From Thiobacillus sp. (GTDB lineage Bacteria > Pseudomonadota > Gammaproteobacteria > Burkholderiales > Thiobacillaceae): a stretch of DNA of 64,000 nt. Shown here piece after piece: positions 19,759 to 28,338 of the stretch. The position numbers were made by a program, and so were the translations under genes. Positions within the stretch are counted from its first letter, which is position 1, and every line of letters begins with the position of its first letter. The notes below the pieces were generated by a model, which ran no database searches, was not told the origin of the DNA, and worked only from the letters and a program-made list of their open reading frames with translations. The DNA lies in contig JAIBFA010000014.1 of the NCBI GenBank assembly GCA_019459325.1, positions 62,001-126,000 on the forward strand. The letters are read 5' to 3'.

Positions 19759-20310
19759 TCAAGGCTTTAGCTGCAAGTCCAGTACCGCTCCGCGGCGGTC
19801 GCACAGGCGGCGTGCACGTTGCCGCAAAAAACGCACGTCCTTGTGCAGATAGCGCTCGAGTTCCTCAAGCGCCAGGCGGTAGACCTCGCGCTTGAAATCG
19901 ACCACGGCATCCATCGGTACCCAGTATTCGTTCCAGCGCCAAGCATCGAACTCGGGGCGGTTGCTGGCACGCAGCGAGACATCGCAATCACGCCCGGTCA
20001 GGCGCAGCAAAAACCAGATCTGCTTCTGGCCGCGATAGAGGCCGCGGCTGTCGCGCCGCGTCCAGTGGGGAGGCACGTCGTAACGCAACCATTCGCGGGT
20101 GCGCCCCAGAATGCGCACATGCCCGGGCTGCAAGCCCACTTCTTCTTCCAGTTCCCGGAACATGGCCTGTTCCGGCGTTTCCCCTGCGTTGATGCCGCCT
20201 TGGGGAAACTGCCAGGCGTGCTGGTTGACGCGCTTGCCCCAGAAGACCTGGTTGTGCGCGTTGCACAATATAATGCCTACGTTCGGGCGGTACCCTTCTC
20301 GGTCGATCAT
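19759..20310 (-). CDS. rppH: RNA pyrophosphohydrolase (Nudix)
   Basis: A 183-aa Nudix hydrolase that removes pyrophosphate from mRNA 5' ends and triggers decay. The start [15 protein letters not shown] matches the RppH N-terminus, and the Nudix box [23 protein letters not shown] is complete. It is followed by WLRYDVP and GQKQIWFLL. In-frame ATGs up to five codons upstream exist but would add residues absent from homologues. It is divergent from the WD40 lipoprotein gene, and proS lies about 1.9 kb away. Confidence 0.94.
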   Translation of the reverse strand: MIDREGYRPNVGIILCNAHNQVFWGKRVNQHAWQFPQGGINAGETPEQAMFRELEEEVGLQPGHVRILGRTREWLRYDVPPHWTRRDSRGLYRGQKQIWFLLRLTGRDCDVSLRASNRPEFDAWRWNEYWVPMDAVVDFKREVYRLALEELERYLHKDVRFLRQRARRLCDRRGAVLDLQLKP

Positions 20311-20378
20311 GGCCGCCACCATCAATAAAGTTCGATTACCTGCATTCTTTCACACCCGCCGGAAATTGCAAACCCGCC

Positions 20379-21341
20379 ATGACTAAAAACCTGATGTTAA
20401 TCATTGTTTTTATTCATTTTTTGTCTGGCTGCTCAAATCTGATGACGGCCGATCCGCCGGATCACGTGCTGGCGGGATCCCATGAATTCGGCACCACCGC
20501 CCTCGCCTACACGGTGGATGGGCGGAGCTTCATCAGCGCGGGGTTCCGGGGCGACATTCGGGTATGGGACGCCGACACACGGCGATCGCTCTATGGGGTG
20601 TCCGGCCATCGCCGTGCGGTGCGCGCGATCCTGCCCTTGCCCTCAGGCGGGTTTGTCAGCGGCGGCGACGATGGCAGCCTGATTCTCTGGCAGGATGACC
20701 GGATCAAGGCGCAGCATGAAGGCGCTGCAGTGACTGCGCTGGCGCTGTTTCAGGGCCATGTGGTCAGTGGCCACACTGACGGGCGGTTGCGCATCTGGTC
20801 TGCGGACAGCCTGCACCCCCTGCATGAGACTCCCGTGGGCGGCAGCGTGGTAGCGCTCAGCGCGCATGAAGCGCAGCTGGCAGTCGGCCTCAAAAGGCGC
20901 ATCCTGCTGCTGGACCCGGCTTTCACCCCCCGCGCCGTTCTCTCCTCCCCGCGCACCCCGCATGATCTGCAATTCAGCCCGAGCGGCCGCACCCTGGCGG
21001 CAGGCAACTGGTTCCGTCTCAGTGTATGGGATGTCGCCAGCGGCGAACTGCGCTCGATTCCGACCGAACATCACGGCTTGCTGACCTCGGTGGCCTTCAG
21101 CCCGGACGGTCGGTATCTGGCCACACTGGGACGCCATACCGACTCCGCCATTCGCGTCCTCGACACCGCCGACTTCAGGGTGGTGAAGCGCTACCAGGCG
21201 CACAAGCTATGCGGCACGATCATCCGTTTCAGCCCCGATGGACATACGCTGGCCTCCGGCTCGGACGATGAAAGCGTGCGACTGCATGATCTCGGCAAGG
21301 CGCCTTACTTAAGCAGGGGGGCAACGCCCTCTGACCACTGA
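20379..21341 (+). CDS. WD40-repeat lipoprotein
   Basis: A 320-aa predicted lipoprotein. The signal sequence ends in the lipobox LSGC (Cys18). The rest is a beta-propeller of about seven WD40-like blades, for example GDIRVWDADTRR, GSLILWQDD, GRLRIWSADS, RLSVWDVAS and ESVRLHDLG, several preceded by the typical FSPDG/FSPSG turn. Such propellers are protein-binding platforms; the partner is unknown. The 5' end is AT-rich (Met-Thr-Lys-Asn-Leu codons). The last 37 nt overlap the facing spermidine-synthase-like gene. It sits between rppH and proS, which are often closer together in relatives, so it may be an insertion. Confidence 0.82.
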   Translation: MTKNLMLIIVFIHFLSGCSNLMTADPPDHVLAGSHEFGTTALAYTVDGRSFISAGFRGDIRVWDADTRRSLYGVSGHRRAVRAILPLPSGGFVSGGDDGSLILWQDDRIKAQHEGAAVTALALFQGHVVSGHTDGRLRIWSADSLHPLHETPVGGSVVALSAHEAQLAVGLKRRILLLDPAFTPRAVLSSPRTPHDLQFSPSGRTLAAGNWFRLSVWDVASGELRSIPTEHHGLLTSVAFSPDGRYLATLGRHTDSAIRVLDTADFRVVKRYQAHKLCGTIIRFSPDGHTLASGSDDESVRLHDLGKAPYLSRGATPSDH

Positions 21342-22075
21342 AAATCGCGTGCAAAACCACGTAGATCGAGTCCATAGCGTTTGGACAGATCGCCCAGCCG
21401 TGGCTGTATCGCGTCGAGTCGCGCCACTGCGCCTGGCTCGGCAAATGCAAACACGATGACGTTGGTCTTGTTCTGCACCGAAAGCCAGCCGACCTCGCCG
21501 TCGAACGCGCGCGTCAGGCGCGCAAAATACTCGGCGAATTCGCTGTCGCGTCCCCATAAATTCACAACCAGAATGCCGCCCGGCTTCAGCACGCGGCGGC
21601 AGGCGGCATAAAACGTCTGCGTCGCCAGCGCCTCCACCTGATTGCCGGCATCGAAGCCGTCGAGCAGGATGACATCGGCACTGCCGGAATGCTGGCGCAC
21701 ATACAGCGCGCCGTCGGCCTCGATGACGGTGAGCGTGTCGTCGTCCGGCGGCAGCTCGAAATGCGTGCGGGCGGCGGCGATCACCCGCGGATCGATCTCC
21801 ACCGCGGTGATGCGCGTCTGCGGGCGCTGCTTGCGGATGAACTTGGCGAGCGAGCCGCCGCCCAGACCGATCATCAGCACGTCCTGCGGCATCGGGTTGA
21901 ACATCAAGACCCCCATCATCGCGCGGGTGTAGGCGAGTTCCAGATCCCACGGCCGACTCACCCGCATTGCGCTCTGGATCGCGCGGCTGCCCAGATGCAG
22001 CACGCGCATGCCGCGTTCCTCGGTCACTTCCAATCCGTCGTCTGTTGCCTGGCGTTTACCGAACTTCAAGCGCAT
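21305..22075 (-). CDS. Spermidine synthase-like methyltransferase-fold protein
   Basis: A 256-aa protein with the spermidine synthase/SAM-dependent Rossmann fold. The nucleotide-binding strand is DVLMIGLGGGSLAKFIRK, the acidic residue after strand 2 is in ITAVEIDPRVIAAAR, and the following motif is VIEADGALYV. The catalytic-site region DVILLDGFDAGNQ replaces the YDxIxxDxxDP of true spermidine synthases, so polyamine synthesis is uncertain. The ATG giving MRLKFGKRQATDDG is chosen as the usual short N-terminus of this family; the gene is divergent from proS. The 3' end overlaps the WD40 gene. Confidence 0.82.
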   Translation of the reverse strand: MRLKFGKRQATDDGLEVTEERGMRVLHLGSRAIQSAMRVSRPWDLELAYTRAMMGVLMFNPMPQDVLMIGLGGGSLAKFIRKQRPQTRITAVEIDPRVIAAARTHFELPPDDDTLTVIEADGALYVRQHSGSADVILLDGFDAGNQVEALATQTFYAACRRVLKPGGILVVNLWGRDSEFAEYFARLTRAFDGEVGWLSVQNKTNVIVFAFAEPGAVARLDAIQPRLGDLSKRYGLDLRGFARDFQWSEGVAPLLK

Positions 22076-22156
22076 TGCTGTCCTGCCCCAAAATCGAGGG
22101 CGAAAGATTACACGTCTGCACGCTAAAATGCCGCTTTTCGTCCCGACTGCCCCACC

Positions 22157-23887
22157 ATGCGCGCCACCCAGTTTTTCATTTCCACCACCAAGGAAGCCCC
22201 GTCCGAAGCCGAGCTTGTCAGCCACAAACTGATGCTGCGCGCCGGCCTCATCAAGCGTCTGGGTTCGGGCTTGTATACCTGGATGCCGCTGGGACTGCGC
22301 GTGCTGCGCCGGGTCGAGGCGGTGGTGCGCGAGGAAATGAACCGCGCCGGCGCGATCGAACTCTTGATGCCGGCGGTGCAGCCTGCCGAGTTATGGGAGG
22401 AAACCGGGCGCTGGGCGGTGTTCGGCCCGCAGATGCTGAAAATCAAGGATCGACATCAGCGCGATTTCTGCTTCGGCCCCACCCACGAGGAAGTCATCAC
22501 CGACGTGGCGCGGCGCGAAATCAAGAGTTACCGCCAGTTGCCGATCAATTTCTACCAGATCCAGATGAAGTTCCGCGACGAGATCCGCCCGCGCTTCGGC
22601 GTCATGCGCGCGCGCGAATTCCTGATGAAGGACGCGTATTCCTTCCACGCCAGCAAGGACAGCCTCGCCGCCACCTATCGGACCATGTATGACGCCTACG
22701 GGCGGATTTTCAGCCGGCTGGGGCTGACTTTCCGCCCTGTGGCCGCCGACACCGGCGCCATCGGCGGCTCGGCCTCACACGAATTCCACGTGCTGGCCGA
22801 TTCCGGCGAGGACCTGATCGCCTACTGCCCGGATTCCGGCTACGCCGCCAACGTCGAGCTCGCCGAGGCGCTCGCCCCCGCGACGCCGCGCGCCGCGCCG
22901 CAGGAAACCCTGCGCGAGGTCGACACGCCCAAACAGACCACCTGCGAGGACGTCGCCGCCCTGCTCGACATCCCGCTCGCCCGCACCGTCAAGCTCATCG
23001 CCGTCATGGCAGGCGACGCGATGGTCGTTCTGTTGCTGCGCGGCGATCACATGCTGAACGAAGTCAAATTCGGCAAGCTCGACGGCATGGCGGATTTCCG
23101 CCTGGCCAACGAAGCCGAGATCCGCGCCGCTTTCGACTGCCCGCCCGGCTTCCTCGGACCGGTCGGGATCGACCGCGCCAAAATCAGGGTCATCGCGGAC
23201 CGCACAGTCGCCGCGATGAGCGATTTCGTCTGCGGCGCCAACAAGCCCAAACTCCACCTCGCCGGGGTCAATTTCGGCCGCGACCTGCAGGAACCTGATG
23301 TGGTGGCCGATATAAGGAACGTAAGCCCGGGCGACCCCAGCCCGGACGGCCAGGGCACCCTGCAACTGTGCCGCGGCATCGAGGTCGGCCACGTGTTCCA
23401 GCTCGGCAACAAGTATTCCCAGGCGATGAACGCCACCTACCTGGACGAAGCGGGCAAGGCGCAGGCGATGGAAATGGGCTGCTACGGCATCGGCGTGTCG
23501 CGCATCGTGGCCTCGGCCATCGAGCAGAACCATGACGAGAAAGGCATCATCTGGCCGCAGACGATGGCACCGTTCTTGCTGGTGATTGTGGCGATCGGCT
23601 ATGGCAAGAGCGAGTTGGTTAAAACTGCCGCCGATACGTTGTATGCTGAGCTTTCTGCAGCCGGGTTCGACGTGTTGCTGGACGACCGCGACGAGCGCCC
23701 CGGCGTGATGTTTGCCGACGCCGAGCTGATCGGCATCCCGCACCGCATCACGGTGGGCGAGCGCGGGCTGAAAGATGGGGTGGTCGAGTACCAGCCGCGC
23801 CAGGCCAAGCCCGGCCAAAGCGGCGAGGCGCAAAAGCTCGCGCTGGCCGACGCCGTAGAATTTTTGAAAGGTTTGCTGGAGAGCTGA
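22157..23887 (+). CDS. proS: Prolyl-tRNA synthetase
   Basis: A 576-aa class II aminoacyl-tRNA synthetase of the bacterial type with the editing insertion. Motif 1 region is [18 protein letters not shown], motif 2 is [21 protein letters not shown], and the INS editing domain spans about 220-400. Motif 3 contains [18 protein letters not shown]. The anticodon-binding domain is C-terminal ([23 protein letters not shown]). It is followed after 1 nt by a lytic transglycosylase gene. A TAAAAT hexamer at 22124-22129 is a possible -10. Confidence 0.97.
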   Translation: MRATQFFISTTKEAPSEAELVSHKLMLRAGLIKRLGSGLYTWMPLGLRVLRRVEAVVREEMNRAGAIELLMPAVQPAELWEETGRWAVFGPQMLKIKDRHQRDFCFGPTHEEVITDVARREIKSYRQLPINFYQIQMKFRDEIRPRFGVMRAREFLMKDAYSFHASKDSLAATYRTMYDAYGRIFSRLGLTFRPVAADTGAIGGSASHEFHVLADSGEDLIAYCPDSGYAANVELAEALAPATPRAAPQETLREVDTPKQTTCEDVAALLDIPLARTVKLIAVMAGDAMVVLLLRGDHMLNEVKFGKLDGMADFRLANEAEIRAAFDCPPGFLGPVGIDRAKIRVIADRTVAAMSDFVCGANKPKLHLAGVNFGRDLQEPDVVADIRNVSPGDPSPDGQGTLQLCRGIEVGHVFQLGNKYSQAMNATYLDEAGKAQAMEMGCYGIGVSRIVASAIEQNHDEKGIIWPQTMAPFLLVIVAIGYGKSELVKTAADTLYAELSAAGFDVLLDDRDERPGVMFADAELIGIPHRITVGERGLKDGVVEYQPRQAKPGQSGEAQKLALADAVEFLKGLLES

Positions 23888-23888
23888 C

Positions 23889-24524
23889 ATGAACAAGACA
23901 ACGCACATCGGCCTGTTGCTCGCCGCCCTGCTGCTGACCCTGCCCGCTCATGCGGGCGGACAGCGCGAAGAGGCGATGTCGGCCAACGTGCGTTCGTCGC
24001 TGCAGCGCGCGCTGGCCGACACCGCGGTGACCCGCACTGCATTCAGCAACGTCGCGGATGAGGCCGCCTGGCTGAAGGAAATGTCGCGCCGGCTCGCCAA
24101 GCGCATACCGGACGAAGGCGAACGGCTGGAGTTTCTCACTACCCTGCACTGGGAAGCCTCGCGCGCCGGGGTCGATCCGCAACTCATGCTCGGTCTGATC
24201 CAGGTCGAAAGCGGTTTTCGCAAATACGCGGTATCGCCGGTGGGTGCGCGCGGCTACACCCAGGTGATGCCGTTCTGGGTCAAGACCATCGGCAATCCCG
24301 ATCACAACCTGTTCCAGCTGCGCACCAACTTGAGATATGGTGCCCTGATCCTGCGCCACTACATCGACATCGAACGCGGCGATTTATTCCGCGCGTTGGG
24401 GCGCTACAACGGCAGTCTCGGACGCCCGGAATACCCCAACCTTGTTGTCGGCGCCTGGAAGCGCCACTGGGACTACGCCCCCGGCACCAAGTCGGCAGAC
24501 ACCTCCGTCGCATCACGCAGCTGA
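23889..24524 (+). CDS. Lytic transglycosylase, SLT domain
   Basis: A 211-aa exported murein-cleaving enzyme. The signal peptide is at residues 1-22 (LLTLPAHA). The SLT catalytic domain (about 85-190) has the general-acid Glu107 in LIQVESGF, the motif GARGYTQVMPFW and the ALGRYNGSLGR region. It resembles the small Slt/MltC-like proteins encoded downstream of proS in betaproteobacteria. There is no carbohydrate-binding or LysM domain. It is coupled to proS by a 1-nt gap. Confidence 0.92.
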   Translation: MNKTTHIGLLLAALLLTLPAHAGGQREEAMSANVRSSLQRALADTAVTRTAFSNVADEAAWLKEMSRRLAKRIPDEGERLEFLTTLHWEASRAGVDPQLMLGLIQVESGFRKYAVSPVGARGYTQVMPFWVKTIGNPDHNLFQLRTNLRYGALILRHYIDIERGDLFRALGRYNGSLGRPEYPNLVVGAWKRHWDYAPGTKSADTSVASRS

Positions 24525-24852
24525 AGTTTTTCCAACGAAGCCCTGCACGTCATGCGCTGGGAGGTCGGCTCTCCAATACCCCAGATTCGTCCACCGGATG
24601 CCATCGAATCGCTGCGCGTTCGATACGCGCAAGCGGGCGATCCGGGAAAATAAAGGCTTTCGTAAGCCCCACCCATTCCGACAAGCGCACCCACGGACAG
24701 GAGGCAGTCCCCTGACCTTCAGCCGCCATCTGTCGAAATTTCAACCGGTCGTCACCCCGTCGTCGTTTTCACTGCTTTTTGCGCCTCGCCACCGTTTCGC
24801 CCACCCAAATAAACCCATTTAATATCAATCATATGGGCTGATAACCCGCCGC
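24525..24852. other. Intergenic region without a recognisable gene
   Basis: Between the transglycosylase gene and the sigma-54-type promoter I see no credible coding frame; the short open frames here lack ribosome-binding sites and family resemblance. Because the following gene is driven by a -24/-12 promoter, this stretch is where enhancer sites for a sigma-54 activator would be expected, but I could not identify a convincing inverted repeat. Confidence 0.5.
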
Positions 24853-24868
24853 TGGCACACGCTATGCA
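24853..24868 (+). promoter_or_regulatory. Sigma-54 (RpoN) -24/-12 promoter
   Basis: TGGCAC (24853-24858) and TGCA (24865-24868) reproduce the RpoN consensus TGGCAC-N5-TTGCA at all but one position. The invariant GG (24854-24855) and GC (24866-24867) are separated by exactly 10 nt. The expected start site is near 24878-24879. It drives the 170-aa unknown protein, so expression would require an enhancer-binding activator. Confidence 0.82.
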
Positions 24869-24878
24869 AATAGCCAGG

Positions 24879-24897
24879 TACAGGCAGTTCACCTGTA
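24879..24897 (+). promoter_or_regulatory. 5'-end stem-loop in the leader of the sigma-54-dependent gene
   Basis: TACAGG (24879-24884) and CCTGTA (24892-24897) form a perfect 6-bp stem with a 7-nt loop, extendable by two G-T pairs. It starts at the transcription start predicted from the -12 element and ends 13 nt before the GGAGG ribosome-binding site. A 5'-terminal hairpin of this kind would protect the mRNA from decay. Confidence 0.5.
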
Positions 24898-24917
24898 TTA
24901 AAGCAACGGAGGCGACC

Positions 24918-25430
24918 ATGGACATGACAATGCAATTGTCCCGCACGGTTAAGGGACAGGAAGAAATCTTCAACCTCGGCCACACCTTGCGGCCCAAGCA
25001 GCGGCAAATCTTGTTCAGCGTGGGCAACGGCACCTCGTTTGCCGAACTGCGGAGCAAACTGCCCAACTGCGCCGACCTGGAAGCGATGGTGAATGACCTG
25101 CTGCAAAGCGGCTTTATCCAGGCCTTGCGCAACATGGCAAGCAGCCAGGGTACCCCGGCCCCGTCGGCTGTCATTTCGGCAGCTCCGTCAGCCCCGGCCG
25201 TATCCGCGCAATCTGCAGCAAACCTGGAAGCGAGTCGCAGCTATGTGCTGGAATTCATGGCCGCGCTGGTGGGAACCAAGTCCCCGGCCTATCGCAAGAT
25301 GAGCGAAGTGCAGGACATGGCAGGGTTCAAGGCCATCCTGCCGATGTGTCACAAGGTGATCGCCGCAGTGGCTTCACCCCATCAGGCAGCTGAAATGGAA
25401 GCCGAAGTTGCCAAACGCATGGGCCGCTGA
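24918..25430 (+). CDS. Hypothetical protein under sigma-54 control, 170 aa
   Basis: The family is not recognised with certainty. The N-terminal half (about 20-70) reads like a winged-helix domain: LRPKQRQILFSVGNGTSFAELRSKL followed by LEAMVNDLLQSGFIQAL. A flexible Pro/Ala/Ser linker (about 78-102) follows, then a helical C-terminal domain (SYVLEFMAALVGTKSPAYRKM) rich in Met and Ala. There is no signal peptide. GGAGG lies 5 nt before the chosen ATG; an ATG at 24864 falls inside the promoter and is rejected. Such winged-helix plus helical proteins in betaproteobacteria are often stand-alone regulators, but function here is open. Confidence 0.8.
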   Translation: MDMTMQLSRTVKGQEEIFNLGHTLRPKQRQILFSVGNGTSFAELRSKLPNCADLEAMVNDLLQSGFIQALRNMASSQGTPAPSAVISAAPSAPAVSAQSAANLEASRSYVLEFMAALVGTKSPAYRKMSEVQDMAGFKAILPMCHKVIAAVASPHQAAEMEAEVAKRMGR

Positions 25431-25452
25431 AAGATGTGCCGAGTGATCCTTC

Positions 25453-25475
25453 CCGGAATCGGGATCGGATTCCGG
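25453..25475. terminator. Hairpin between convergent genes
   Basis: A perfect 8-bp stem CCGGAATC/GATTCCGG with a 7-nt loop lies between the ends of the sigma-54-dependent gene (plus) and the short adaptor gene (minus). There is no T-tract on either side, so it is a candidate bidirectional barrier rather than a classical terminator. Confidence 0.45.
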
Positions 25476-25514
25476 CACTGAGCGGGTTCAAGCTGGCCGG
25501 GCAGTTTGTCCGGT

Positions 25515-26036
25515 TCAGGGACGACCCGGATCCAGAATGACCAGCGGCCTGGGTTGGCAGTCCGCTGCCACCACGGTACCCGGAGCCCCCGGTACCGCGC
25601 TGACCACGCCGTCAAACGGCGCCTTGAGTTCAGCGTCACTCAGATTCTTTTGCGCAATCGCGCGACGCGCATTGGCACCCGACAGGGCGGCTTGCGCACG
25701 CGCATAACGCAGCGTAGCCGCGTCGAGTTCGCTGGTCGATGACACGGTGCGATTAAACAGCTCCTGCGCCCGTTCCAGTTCGCGCTTGGCATCCCCTTCA
25801 TCGGCCTGCGCACGCGTCAGCTCTGCCGCCGCTTCGTCAAGACGGGCCTGCAGCACCGTCTTGTCCAGTCGCAACAGCACGGCGCCTTTCTTCACGCGCT
25901 GCCCGGGCTTCACCAGCACTTGATCGACCACGCCGGACACGCGGGTGGTGAGCTCGACCTTGTCTGCTGCCCAGAGCGGGCTTGCGCCCACCAGACCCAA
26001 CCCGGCCAGTGCGATGGCCACAATGCGCTGCTTCAT
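25515..26036 (-). CDS. Short periplasmic adaptor (HlyD/RND type), lacking the C-terminal domains
   Basis: A 173-aa exported protein. The signal peptide is at residues 1-23 (ASPLWA). The first half-lipoyl segment is RVSGVVDQVLVKPGQRVKKGAVLLRLD. A helical hairpin follows (about 65-140, Ala/Glu/Arg-rich), then the second half-lipoyl segment LKAPFDGVVSAVPGAPGTVV. It stops just where the beta-barrel and membrane-proximal domains of a normal 300-400-aa adaptor would begin. No barrel homology appears in any frame downstream, so it may be a naturally minimal adaptor rather than a frameshift. It overlaps the tolC-like gene by 4 nt. No inner-membrane pump gene is adjacent. Confidence 0.85.
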   Translation of the reverse strand: MKQRIVAIALAGLGLVGASPLWAADKVELTTRVSGVVDQVLVKPGQRVKKGAVLLRLDKTVLQARLDEAAAELTRAQADEGDAKRELERAQELFNRTVSSTSELDAATLRYARAQAALSGANARRAIAQKNLSDAELKAPFDGVVSAVPGAPGTVVAADCQPRPLVILDPGRP

Positions 26037-27301
26037 TCCTGTGCTCCCTCAACAGGCGGCAGACTGCCGCCGGACAATGCCTCCAGGCGCGCCAAAGCAA
26101 GCGCCAGCCGGTATTCCACCTGCTTGCGGCGCAGTTGCGCCATCTGGGTTTCGGCCATGCTGGCACCCAGATTGGTTTTCAGTTCGAGTTCGTATTCCGC
26201 ACGTGCGCGCTCCAGCGCCCAGTCGCGGTATTCGATCTGCTTGTCGGCCGCGGCACGGCTGCTGCCGCGCAGCCATTCGATTTCCTGCAGGGTGGCGAGC
26301 AGGGTGTCTGCCAGATCGAGCTTAAGCTTGTCCAGTTCGGCGGCGCTGCGTTCCTTTTGCGCCAGTACGCTTGCCACCCGGGCATCCACGCGCCTGCCCT
26401 GATACAGCGGAATGTTGAACACCAGCCCGGCGCTAAGTTCATCACGGGTGGTTGATTCGCGGCTATAGCCGCCGCCGATCACTTCGGCATCCAGCGCCGG
26501 ATTACGCTCCGCCCGCACTGCAGCAAGCCGCGCATCGGCTGCAGCCACCTGGGCCTGTAGCGCCAACACGCGCGGATTTTTCTTCATTATCCAGGCCAGC
26601 AGGGCGTCATATGCCGGCACCGGTCTGGCATTGTCCTTGAGGGCAGGCACGACCAGTTCGGCAGGCAGTTCGTCCGGGCGGAGGATGGCGTGGGCGAGTT
26701 TCTGCCGCGTGCTGCGCATGCGCTGCAGGCTGGCATTGCGGCGCTCGCGGATGTCCTGATAGTCGGCTTCCAGCCGCAGCAGCTCGGGCTGGCTGATCTG
26801 GCCCACTTCCAGGCGATCACTGGCGTTGTCCCACGACACGTAGGCCACGGCCATGAATTCGTTGTCGGCAGCGTATTGCATATCGGCCAGCAGTACGTCG
26901 AAGTAACGCGCCATGATGTCGATGCGGCGCAGGTTTTCGACGTTCATGAGCGCGGCCTGGCGGGCGGCGATCTCCTGATCTGCAGCAGCAATGGCCTGGT
27001 TGCTGCGGCCGAAATCGAGCAGCGGCTTGCGCGCCACGATGCGGCCGACATTGTCAGGCTTCCAGTCACCGTCCGGGCGCCGTCCATTGCGCAGGCTGCC
27101 GTCGAGAAACAGGCTGAAATCCTGCCGGCTCGCCGCCTGTTCACGGTCGGCACGCGACAGCGCCAGTTCGCTCTCCGCCACGCGGCGATCAGGGTGGGCA
27201 GCGCTCACGGTCGCCAGCGCCTCGTCCAGCGTGAGTGGCTCCGCCCCCCCCGCGCTGGAAAGCCCGCACGCCAGCAGCGCGCCCCAAGCAACGCGGCTCA
27301 T
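26033..27301 (-). CDS. TolC-family outer-membrane channel protein
   Basis: A 422-aa outer-membrane efflux protein. The signal peptide is at residues 1-19. Two OEP repeats follow (about 20-215 and 235-415), each with the long heptad-rich helices of the periplasmic tunnel (LTLDEALATVSAAHPDRRVAESE; LALQAQVAAADARLAAVRAER), and the strand-like FNIPLYQGRR before the second helical pair. It overlaps both the thioredoxin gene upstream and the short adaptor downstream by 4 nt, so all are translated as one unit. It probably forms the exit duct of a periplasmic export route whose pump is encoded elsewhere. Confidence 0.9.
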   Translation of the reverse strand: MSRVAWGALLACGLSSAGGAEPLTLDEALATVSAAHPDRRVAESELALSRADREQAASRQDFSLFLDGSLRNGRRPDGDWKPDNVGRIVARKPLLDFGRSNQAIAAADQEIAARQAALMNVENLRRIDIMARYFDVLLADMQYAADNEFMAVAYVSWDNASDRLEVGQISQPELLRLEADYQDIRERRNASLQRMRSTRQKLAHAILRPDELPAELVVPALKDNARPVPAYDALLAWIMKKNPRVLALQAQVAAADARLAAVRAERNPALDAEVIGGGYSRESTTRDELSAGLVFNIPLYQGRRVDARVASVLAQKERSAAELDKLKLDLADTLLATLQEIEWLRGSSRAAADKQIEYRDWALERARAEYELELKTNLGASMAETQMAQLRRKQVEYRLALALARLEALSGGSLPPVEGAQE

Positions 27302-27804
27302 TTGCCTTGATTGTACTTGGTGAAGGGCTGGGTGGCGTAGGCGCCCTCGGCAACGTACCGGCCGAGCAGCAGGAACTGGGCCTTGTCCTTGGTGGGGCCG
27401 GTATGGCGCGCGACCAGTTTGCCGTCGAGGTCGAAGAACAGAAGCGCAGGCGTGGCACGCACGCGATGGGCGAAGGCAAAGGCCTTTTCGGTAAGGTGCT
27501 TGCCCTGGAAATCGGTCATTTCCGTGTCGCCATTGACGTCGATCGAATACAGAAGAAACTGGGAACGGAACGCTTCCTGGACGTCAGACTGGTTGAGGAT
27601 GGTGGTTTTCATGCGCTCGCAAAACGGGCAGTCGTCCATTTCAAAGAAAAGAAAGACGCCCTTTTTTCCCTGCTGCTTTGCCAAGTCGAGTTCGGCCTGA
27701 AAATCGCCGAACTTGGGCTGAAAGAAATGGTTGACCGGATCGCGCGTCTCTGCCCAAGCGGGCGCAGCCAATAACAGGAAAAACGCGATAAGCAGTTGGC
27801 GCAT
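27298..27804 (-). CDS. Periplasmic thioredoxin-like protein (SoxW-like)
   Basis: A 168-aa exported thioredoxin-fold protein. The signal peptide is at residues 1-18 (LLAAPAWA). The redox motif CPFC lies in FLFFEMDDCPFCERMK, the cis-proline in VRATPALLFFDLDGKLV. The spacing, with a long insert between the active site and the cis-Pro, fits the SoxW/thioredoxin-like family of sulfur-oxidising bacteria. It lies in an operon with a TlpA-type thioredoxin, a TolC protein and a short adaptor. The substrate is not known; disulfide reduction in the periplasm is inferred. Confidence 0.85.
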   Translation of the reverse strand: MRQLLIAFFLLLAAPAWAETRDPVNHFFQPKFGDFQAELDLAKQQGKKGVFLFFEMDDCPFCERMKTTILNQSDVQEAFRSQFLLYSIDVNGDTEMTDFQGKHLTEKAFAFAHRVRATPALLFFDLDGKLVARHTGPTKDKAQFLLLGRYVAEGAYATQPFTKYNQGK

Positions 27805-27830
27805 GGTGTCTCCTCGTGTTGCAGACAGAA

Positions 27831-28325
27831 TTATTTTTTCGGGCGGGGCGATTTGCCGGCGATGTATTGTTCCACCGCCTCACGGGTAATCAATCCCACT
27901 TGCTGCGCGACCATTTTACCCTCCGGGTTGAACAGATAGGTGGTCGGCAAGCCCTGTACCGGCCCGATCTGGCGTACCACCTGTGGGTTGCCCAGCACGA
28001 TCGGGTATTCGACCAGCAACCCCTCGGCGAAGTCGGTCACCTGCTTGGCATTGCGGTAATCCATGGCCACACCGATAACGACGAGATTGTTCTTTTTGTT
28101 TTCGTGGAGTGCGATCAGGTCGGGAATTTCCTCCAGACAGGGCGGGCACCAGGTTGCCCAGTAATTCACCAGCACCCACTTGCCCTTGTATCCGGATAGC
28201 GTGTGGGTCTTGCCGGTGGTGTCGGTCACCCGGAAATCCCCCGCCTGCGCCCATGACGCCGGCAATGCCAGCAGCAGGACGGCCAGCCACATCGGATAAA
28301 ATCGGGTTCTTTGTAACGTTTGCAT
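27831..28325 (-). CDS. TlpA/ResA-family periplasmic thiol-disulfide protein
   Basis: A 164-aa protein. The signal anchor or signal peptide is at about residues 10-28 (AVLLLALPASWAQA), followed by a TlpA-like domain with the motif WATWCPPC and a second block GLPTTYLFNPEGKMV containing the cis-proline. Such proteins reduce disulfides in periplasmic partners such as cytochromes or Sox/Cu proteins. The ATG with GGAAA 5 nt upstream is chosen; an ATG four codons earlier (28337) is possible and would leave only 1 nt to the divergent fumC start. It is the first gene of the thioredoxin-TolC operon. Confidence 0.88.
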   Translation of the reverse strand: MQTLQRTRFYPMWLAVLLLALPASWAQAGDFRVTDTTGKTHTLSGYKGKWVLVNYWATWCPPCLEEIPDLIALHENKKNNLVVIGVAMDYRNAKQVTDFAEGLLVEYPIVLGNPQVVRQIGPVQGLPTTYLFNPEGKMVAQQVGLITREAVEQYIAGKSPRPKK

Positions 28326-28338
28326 TGTTATTTCCATC

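Noticed and set aside
24473-24694. A short minus-strand frame in the 24.5 kb intergenic region
   Set aside because: No ribosome-binding site, no family resemblance, and it overlaps the end of the transglycosylase gene.
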